This document shows, in pieces, positions 57,550 through 64,000 of a DNA stretch of 64,000 nucleotides. Below the pieces are notes generated by a model. The model made no database searches, was not told the origin of the DNA, and worked only from the letters and a program-made list of their open reading frames with translations. Each line of letters begins with the position of its first letter. Position 1 is the first letter of the stretch. A program made the position numbers and the translations under genes. The DNA comes from Megamerina dolium (Eukaryota; Arthropoda; Insecta; Diptera; Megamerinidae). The stretch is taken from assembly GCA_963854835.1 (NCBI GenBank), contig OY978525.1:116511018-116575017 (forward strand), in the 5' to 3' direction.

Positions 57550-58419
57550 CAAGGTAATTTTTTGTGGTACTTTGTTTTTTTTTTTCGAATAAAATAAAGA
57601 AAATATTATGATTTTATTGTTTATTTTATTTAAATTTAGACCTTTATAATTTGTTTGATCTGTTTTTAAAAATTATATCTGGGAAATGTCCACCACCTGG
57701 AGGCACGCAAAGATCGGCCCTTCTTTCGGTGTTTTACATCGCTTTTTTGAGTGTTTCTGGTCAAATTGTACGAGAGACTCTGGTTTGTTGGAATAAACCT
57801 TGCTTTTTGAGTATCTCTACAAGAAAAAGTCATGCGAAGCGAAATCAGGTGACCGTGGTGGCCAGTCAAAATCAATTTGTTTTGAAATTAATCGACGAGG
57901 GAACATTACTTTCAATAAATCCATTATTTCACCAGCAGTATAGCATTTTGTACCCATTCTGTTGAAACTATACCATTTTCATTCAGCTCAGATGCCAAAC
58001 TCGTATCATTGCCCGGTATCGCAGTTCGTTGACCGTTACTGGCGCAACATTATCATCCTCGAAAAAATACGGGCCGATTACTTTATCCGAGCTTTCACAT
58101 CACCATACACTAACTTTTGGTGAATTTACAGACATTTCATGGATCAATTGAGGATTTTCAGTGCCCGAATAATGAACATTTTGCGTAGTAATACTTCCAC
58201 ACAGCGTAAAATGTGTCTCATCTGTCATAATCATATGACTCTAAAAACTTGAAAATAAAATTTCACAATTTCAGCTGCTTCTTGTGGTGTGTAATGCTCC
58301 ATGGTAAAAATTGTACTGGCTTGACATTTCTAACGCACGCTGGAACTTGTCATTCTGACATCGGGAAAGTCATTTTATTCGAAAAAAAAAACGTTGGGTA
58401 CGACAAAAAAATCACCCTG
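57550..58419 (-). mobile_element. DD41D-like mariner-superfamily relic, internally deleted
   Basis: An 870-bp element flanked by TA (57548-57549 and 58420-58421). The ends are CAAGGTAATTTTTTGTGGTA and, read inward from the right, CAGGGTGATTTTTTTGTCGT. Minus-strand pieces: MEHYTPQEAAEIVKFYF (N-terminus), then, after a large deletion, IMTDETHFTLCGSITTQNVH (first Asp), VIGPYFFEDDNVAPVTVNGQ, and a degraded C-terminal part with DWPPRSPDFASHDFFL-like sequence. The second-Asp block is lost. The TIRs match those of the 45.2-kb element. Confidence 0.83.
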
Positions 58420-59027
58420 TACTTAGGATAGATATGGCTTGTGCGGCAGCTCCATCCCTAAGATGGAGAAAGAGAGAGAGAGAGAGAGAGATCTCACTTA
58501 GACCAAATATGACTTTGTAATATCACGCAGGTAGAGTCCAGTTCCTACATACTAAACTAATCAGAGATTTTTACAAACTTCATTCAGACGATCACCTATG
58601 GGGACCTCTCAAAAGGGCGCCACGTTATTCAAGTTGTAATTACCTAGGAAGTTGTTCCTTTTTATACTGCATGCAGGATAGTTGCATAACCCATATTTAT
58701 TTTAGCAACTCCTGCTAAAATCATTTGTTTGGTGAGCTAAACATGCCTTAACAACATGAGGACGCATGTGGTCCTTGTACAGTTCTATAATAGTAGAAAT
58801 GGCACGATTCGAGTAATGCTCCTGAAAATTTCATCTTTTTCAATTCAATTAAACTTTGTTTGACGAACGTATCAGCTCTACAATCCTTTTTTATTCCACA
58901 GTCGTAGAACATTTATCACAGAAGTATATTATGATCTTCAGCAATGCCGTTCAGAGATCTGCGGTAGTCCAGAGTGATCTTGAATCTAAGAAGAACGGCG
59001 TTCAAGGCTTTTAATGTATTCTAACTA
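58420..59027. other. Intergenic with (GA)n
   Basis: A (GA)12 run lies at about 58468-58491. The rest is less AT-rich than average but shows no ORF or repeat I recognise. Confidence 0.45.
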
Positions 59028-59368
59028 TAAGCCAGAAGGGTTCATTGGCCGAGATTTTCTTCCATTACTGTTGTGCGCGTTTAGTTTTGGGCAGTATTAG
59101 GAGGGACTTACTTATTTTAGCCGGTTCCAAACGGCATAACTCTTGCGACATCACTTTTTCTGAGCTTTGTCACAGGGTTCGTTTTAGAAGTTTTTCCATG
59201 CAAATTGGGACTGCCAGAAAAATTGCCAATTACCTGCGGACAGGTGAGTACGTTCGAAAGAAAAATCTTTTCGATAATAAATTTATGCATCAGCCGGAGA
59301 TTGAACCCACGATCTACATATTAGAAGGACAAGGCATTACAATGCACCACTGAGTTACGTCACCCACC
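59028..59368 (-). mobile_element. SINE, minus strand, near full length, type-2 tail
   Basis: On the minus strand it starts with a tRNA-like head (GGGTGACGTAACTCAGTGGT, A-box region; then GGTTCAATCTCCGGC, B-box region), continues CGAACGTACTCACCTGTCCG and TAAGTAAGTCCCTCCTAATA, and ends with the CCAATGAACCCTTCTGGC variant of the type-2 tail. Both promoter boxes carry substitutions. Confidence 0.85.
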
Positions 59369-59856
59369 GGCTCAGTACCGGACTTTATTATACTTCAACG
59401 CCTCAATGGCCAACGCTTCTACGTTTGTCTTCATACAAAGTTTAACTTTGTCTGACCGTTCAAGCATTAAAAAATTATCCACTGCTCGATTAAACGCGTG
59501 CTTCTGTGACGCAATATCTGGTCGCTTGATCCAGCGTATCATAAGAGACCCCAGTATAACAAGCGTCATCTTTTCTTAAGGTAACAACAGAAGGGATAAT
59601 TAACTTCGAAGCAATGCAATCGTATGTGCAATGTTTTAACGTGAATAGGATTATTATGCAATTACTGTAAAAATTGCATTCAAAATTGTTTAGCTCTGAA
59701 AGGAACAACTTCATGGTGGTATTTTTCATGAAAAATTTAGTTTTCCAAATTGCAATTTGTCGACAACTTCAATTTACATTAGTGCGAAGTGCATAGGAAA
59801 GCTATTATTTCTCATAGTTCGCACTAGGTGTGATATGTGGTATGCATACCCATATG
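59369..59856. other. Intergenic with unassigned minus-strand ORF
   Basis: The minus-strand ORF 59372-59569 contains PDIASQKHAFNRAVDNFLML and KVKLCMKTNVEALAIEAL, compositionally protein-like, but I recognise no family and the ORF is short. The rest has no feature. Confidence 0.35.
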
Positions 59857-59858
59857 TA

Positions 59859-61073
59859 AAGGGTTATCCATTTTGCGGTTTGTGAAATACTACATCATTT
59901 AAATGACCACCACGCGAATTGTTGCAAGCATCGATTCTTTTGAGGTAATTTTCGACCACTTTTTGACACATATTGGGCGGTATCTCAGCCATAACGTGAC
60001 GAATGTTGGTTTTTAGGTGCTCAAGAGTTAGGTTTATCTGCATAAACACGGTCTTTCGCGTAGCCCCACAAAAAAAAGTCAAGCGGTGTCAAATCGCATG
60101 ATCTTGGTGGCCACTTGATATCGCCACGACGAGAAATTACGCGGCCAGAAAATTTCTCTTGCAATAAAGCCATATTCGCTCGAGTTGTGTGGCATGTGGC
60201 ACCGTCTTGTTGAAACCACATATTCTCTAAGTCGTATTCTTCAATAGCAGGCAAAAAAAAGTCGGTTATCATATGACCATAACGCTCCGAATTGACGGTG
60301 ACAGTCGTTCCATCGTCGTTTTCGAAGAAGTAAGGTCCAATCACACCTCCGGACCAAAGAGCGCACCAAGCAGTGACTTTTTGTGGATGTAGTGGCCTCT
60401 CTTCAATTACTTGAGGATTCTCAGAACCCCAAATACGACAATTTTGTTTGTTAACATACCCACCGAGTGAGAAATGTGCTTCGTCGCTGAAGAAAATTTT
60501 GTTCGAAAAATCGCCGTCCACCGGCTGTTGTTCAAGCACCCATTCGACGTATCTACGACGTTGTGAATGGTCAGCTGACTTCAGTTGTTGTGTGAGCTGG
60601 ATTTTATATGGATGTAGGTGTAGATCCAAATGCAAAATACGCCATAATGTGCCGTAAGACAGTCCTAATTCCTGAGAACGACGAGGAATCGACACATTCG
60701 GGTCTTCGGCAACACTTTCACTTACAGCAGCGATATTTTCGGTGGTACGAGCGAAACGATGACGCACAGGCCTTACAATATCTGTAACCGATCCAGTCTC
60801 TTCATATTTCTTCACAATTTTGCCAATTGCTTTCGTAGTTGGACGATTATGTAAACCATAATCTCCTCTTAAAGCACGATATGTGGCTGTGGCAGAATCA
60901 CCATTTTTGTAGTAGGTTTTTACAATTTTAATGCGTTGTGCGATAGTTAAGCGATCCATTTTCGCAAATGTCAGACTTTGAACTGAAAAAGAAAGAAATT
61001 GTTTTAACAACTCAGTTTGACAGATGTCGAATTCTAGCCCTATACTTTTGAAACCGCGAAATGAATAACCCTT
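59859..61073 (-). mobile_element. DD41D (rosa-like) element, nearly complete
   Basis: A 1215-bp element between TA pairs (59857-59858 and 61074-61075). The left end is AAGGGTTATCCATTTTGCGG and the right end, read inward, AAGGGTTATTCATTTCGCGG. TG/CA outside each TA also match, so the boundary could be read two or four bases further out. It contains one transposase gene with a single visible frameshift. Best-preserved of three DD41D elements in the window. Confidence 0.9.
59867..60959 (-). pseudogene. DD41D transposase, one frameshift near 60,025
   Basis: The open frame runs from the Met at 60957-60959 (MDRLTIAQRIKIVKTYYKNG) for 312 codons to 60021. An upstream Met at 61008-61010 adds 17 residues and is less likely because it reads into the leader. 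HTH regions lie at about residues 5-55 and 75-110 (EDPNVSIPRRSQELGLSYGT). Catalytic Asp residues: D159 in IFFSDEAHF, D252 in FQQDGATCHTT and D294 in DLTPLDFFLW, with 41 residues between the last two, the DD41D signature. Near 60,025 the frame shifts: VYADKPNS stops, while the next frame continues TLEHLKTNIRHVMAEIPPNM to the expected C-terminus near 59,867. All three catalytic residues precede the break. Confidence 0.9.
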
Positions 61074-61075
61074 TA

Positions 61076-61514
61076 CATTGTGTGTATGCTTGGGGAATAT
61101 ATAAAAATAGGAAATAAATTGTAGATGATACAGATGAAGAAAGGCGGACTATGAAAAGTGAAATGTCTTATTTAATTTGAGATGTCATAATTATAGCATT
61201 TTTTTTATAAAATTTTATTTCTTGCACGTAAATATACGTAAATATTTGTGTATGGAAAATGCAAGAAAATAAAATAAGTTTTCGTATGAGATATTTGCAG
61301 ATCTTTGCAAAGTTGTATACGATTATTACGCATTTATATGAATATTTACTTCACTTGGACAAGGAGTTTTTATGTATACTTCGAACATATCTTGTATGTG
61401 TTTCGTGATGTATGAAAACTGTTGGCATATTTTAATATATTAAAATTTAAATAATAATAATTATAATAACACAATTTTAGTAATGGCCCCATCATAATTA
61501 TTTTCATTTATTTA
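61076..61514. other. Intergenic, nothing recognised
   Basis: AT-rich unique-looking sequence between two transposons. Confidence 0.45.
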
Positions 61515-62440
61515 TGAAAAGTGGCAATTTTGATTTGGAAGACACGGAACGCTACCGTGAGGATGAAGAACTGGAGGCAAGGATCGATGAAGATGCATCA
61601 CAAACGCAAAATGAAGTCGCAAAAACACTTTGAGTTACTCACCAAACCATTTGCCATCGTTTAAACGCAATAGGAATGATCCGAAAGGTAAAAAATTGGG
61701 TGCCATATGAACTGAAGCTAAGAAATGGCGAACGCCGTTTTTTCACGTGTGAGCAATTGCTACAACGGCAAAAAAGAAAAGGGGTTTTTGCATCGATTTG
61801 TGACTGGCGATGAAAAGTGGGTTCACTACGATAATCCAAAACGTCGGGCAACATTATGGATATCCCGGCCATGCCTCATCATCGACGGGCCGAATATTGA
61901 TGACGAGAAGTTCATGCTGTGTATTTGGTGGAACCGGCTGGGTTGTGTTGTATTATGAGCTGTTGAAATCGGGTCAGACGATCACAGGCGAACCGTACTG
62001 ACGACAAATGATGCGTTTGAGCCGAGCATTGCGAGAAAAATGTCCGCAATACACCGATAGACACGACAAAGCTGTTTTGCAACATGATAATACTCAGCCA
62101 CGTGTTGCGGCGCCAGTTAAAATATATTTAAAAACACTCAAATAGAAAGTCCTACCCAACCCGCCGTACATTCTGGACACGGTTCCTTCCGATTACCACT
62201 TGTTCCAATCGATGACACACGCCCTGAAGAGCAACGTTTCCATTCTCACGAAGAAGCCAAAAATTGAGTCGATTCATGGATTGGATCAACATATGTCAAC
62301 TTCTTCCGACGCGGAATCCGTATTCTGCCAGAAAGATGGGCAAAAATAGGAGCTATCTTTAGGCAATTCTTTGAACATTAAATGCATGAGCCAATTTTGC
62401 ACAATAAAATTTCAATTTTCGAAAATAAATCGCACGAACT
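61515..62440 (+). mobile_element. Mariner (DD34D) relic
   Basis: Fragments run in mariner order: GNFDLEDTERYREDEELEA, VTHQTICHRLNAIGMIRKVK, NWVPYELKLRNGERRFFTCE, QLLQRQKRKGFLHRFVTGDE (first Asp at GDE), KWVHYDNPKRRATLW, then frameshifted MLCIWWNRLG, YYELLKSGQTITGEPY, MRLSRALREKCPQY, KAVLQHDNTQPRVAAPVK (second Asp) and PSDYHLFQSMTHAL (third Asp). The 3' end contains ATCGCACGAACTTATTTATA, resembling the terminus of the 31.8-kb mariner. The 5' end is truncated or unrecognisable. Several stops. Confidence 0.87.
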
Positions 62441-62479
62441 TATTTATACTCTCAATATATGTCTGAAAAACAAGTGTAT

Positions 62480-62870
62480 GGAAACCCATAAAGTCATCAT
62501 CTGGTTGGTTGGTCGGTTAAAGTGGTAACTCATCCATAAGTCCAAATAGGGCTTACGCACCGTTTTGTTATCACATCCTCGCTTCCAACTGTTCGTTAGG
62601 TTGCTTGTGTGGGCGGCACGGTTAGATCCAGTTCGTACTGTTTAGAAACCTCAGGAGATCGCTGATGCTTATTTCCGCCAACTCCTCGATGTTATTGATG
62701 AGTGGTTTACCTATGGTGTTCATTCTCTGCTTCCAAAGGGCAGGGCATTTATAGAGGAAGTGGAAGACCGTTTCCTTTTCGTGACAGAAACCGTTGTGGG
62801 ACATCACCATTTTGTTATCTACATGGCTCTCATGATCTAACCTATAGTATGAATTTGAGCTCATTTTTAA
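62480..62870 (-). mobile_element. LINE 3' end, C-terminal Cys/His fragment
   Basis: Minus-strand ORF 62622-62864 reads GFCHEKETVFHFLYKCPALW, KQRMNTIGKPLINNIEELAE and SISDLLRFLNSTNWI, the C-terminal C-x-C...H-x-C region that follows RNase H in I/R1/LOA-group LINEs, ending in the conserved-style aromatic tail. What follows to about 62,480 is the probable 3' UTR. Only this end is present, as expected of 5' truncation. Confidence 0.75.
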
Positions 62871-62991
62871 TAAGAGTTGAAATAAACAATATTTCTTTTT
62901 TTTTTACGCAATATCTTCTAAGTATGTACTTTTGAACGGTGAGAAATTGTAAAGCACAGTATATTTCAGTATATATAAAAAAGGACCGATT

Positions 62992-63310
62992 TAGAAAGGC
63001 TCCATAGGGACTCAAAACTCAAAATCTCAAAAATACTTTAGCTGGGTGTAATATTTCACAGAATTTTGCGTTAAAAAATTAAAAAGTAACTAGAAAGGCA
63101 CCACAGAGGCTAGAGGCTCAAAAAAAAACCTTTAGCTGGGTGCATCTTTCAACAATTTTGCGTTAAAAAATACAAAAAAGTAACTAGAAAGGCTCCATAG
63201 GTACTAGAGGCTCATAAAACCTTTAGCTGGCTTTGTCGTTCAACATTGTTGTACATATTAAATTTGAATAGTGTTGGAAAAATAAATAAAAAAGTAACTA
63301 AAAAGGCTAA
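62992..63310. repeat. Tandem repeat, three units and a partial fourth
   Basis: Units begin TAGAAAGGCTCCATAGG (62992), TAGAAAGGCACCACAGAGG (63091) and TAGAAAGGCTCCATAGGTAC (63185), with TAAAAAGGCTAACA at about 63,297. Each contains CTTTAGCTGGGTG-like sequence and, in the first two, ATTTTGCGTTAAAAAAT. Spacings are 99, 94 and about 112. The third unit carries TTCAACATTGTTGTACATAT, which resembles SINE body sequence. Confidence 0.8.
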
Positions 63311-64000
63311 CAACTTCTATGACATAACTTGACTCAGGGCTTTGCCCAAAAATTTGTTTTTTTTTTATCCTCAAATATACCTCTTACTCTTGGTAGCGCT
63401 ACTGCATATAATATAGCACATAGATTCTCAGCAGCAGTAGCAACATCGTACAACTAAATTGAACATCACCAACGTCATCAAATAATACAATCAACCCATT
63501 GGGTGATGCTAAACATTGCATGAAAGACGGAAATGACATTTACTTTATTTTTACTTCCCTTTTTTTTACAGTTGTCACTTACATATACATACATATAAAG
63601 TATTATACATACATACATACATATGTAGTAAGTATGTATAGAAGAGACAGGATGTTTGTGGCAAATATGGCGACTTTTTCCTGAAATTGTTAGCTGTCTG
63701 TAGTAAGCTCCCAACAAGTACATAGATACTACGTATAAATGAGTGAGTGTGATGAAATACTATGTATGTGTGGTTGTGCGTTGGTAGTGAGCGTCTGTTG
63801 TTTAGATTTGTCTGCTATTTGGTTGTTTGTTTGTTTGGGTGTTTAATTTAATGACAAGCGTAAACATTTTTTTTTTTTTTTTCATTGCGCTTCTCTGCTT
63901 AAATGCTTATGTAACACACAATGAGTCAGGATGTTACTGTATAGGTTGGTATAAACAAATTAATTACTTGCGATTACTGTTCATACTGATGTTGTTCTAT
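63311..64000. other. Intergenic with TACA microsatellite, no gene seen
   Basis: A (TACA)n run lies near 63,606-63,622 and a T run near 63,870. No supported feature. Confidence 0.5.

Overview
This window is about 64 kb of AT-rich eukaryotic nuclear DNA from a fly, most likely a tephritid fruit fly. The reasoning is inference from repeats. There are many Tc1/mariner-superfamily insertions, including a DD41D type that I associate with the rosa element of Ceratitis. There are also RTE-like LINE tails ending in (TAAG)n, LINE and SINE tails ending in CCTAACCTAACC, and modular repeats bounded by TATACCCTGCAT. There is no bacterial-style gene organisation, no rRNA, no CRISPR array, and no host gene I can name with confidence. 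The window is best read as a large intron or intergenic region that collects transposons.

Region by region. 1-8.3 kb: an RTE-like LINE relic split by a 440-bp GC-richer insert, a palindrome joined to a deleted Tc1-like element, a three-copy tandem repeat, a LINE RNase H fragment, and a mariner relic carrying a SINE piece. 8.8-10.5 kb: a structurally complete Tc1-like element with an intact 346-aa DD34E transposase. 10.5-22 kb: sparse. It holds a 1.8-kb very AT-rich repeat region built on TTGATTAATC motifs, a LINE 3' end with a (CAA)n tail, and one possible small host exon. 22-27.5 kb: a mariner relic, then an RTE-like LINE that received both an intact DD37D element and a tRNA-derived SINE. 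29-43.5 kb: five more mariner relics, two LINE fragments, SINE copies, and small hairpin elements. 45-55 kb: a DD41D relic, then two near-identical TTAA-flanked non-autonomous elements enclosing three copies (two direct, one inverted) of a modular repeat with a roughly 150-bp internal period. 55-64 kb: SINE copies, two more DD41D elements (one broken by a single visible frameshift), another mariner relic, a LINE 3' end and a tandem repeat.

The genes are transposon genes. Two transposase reading frames (9188-10228 and 24694-25734) are uninterrupted and lie between matching terminal inverted repeats with TA duplications; they are the only convincing complete CDSs. Everything else coding is broken. 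The insertions also give a relative history: the RTE-like LINE at 24.5-27.5 kb is older than the DD37D element and the SINE that interrupt it, and the SINE tail resembles the tail of the RNase H-bearing LINE, which suggests that LINE supplied the SINE's machinery.
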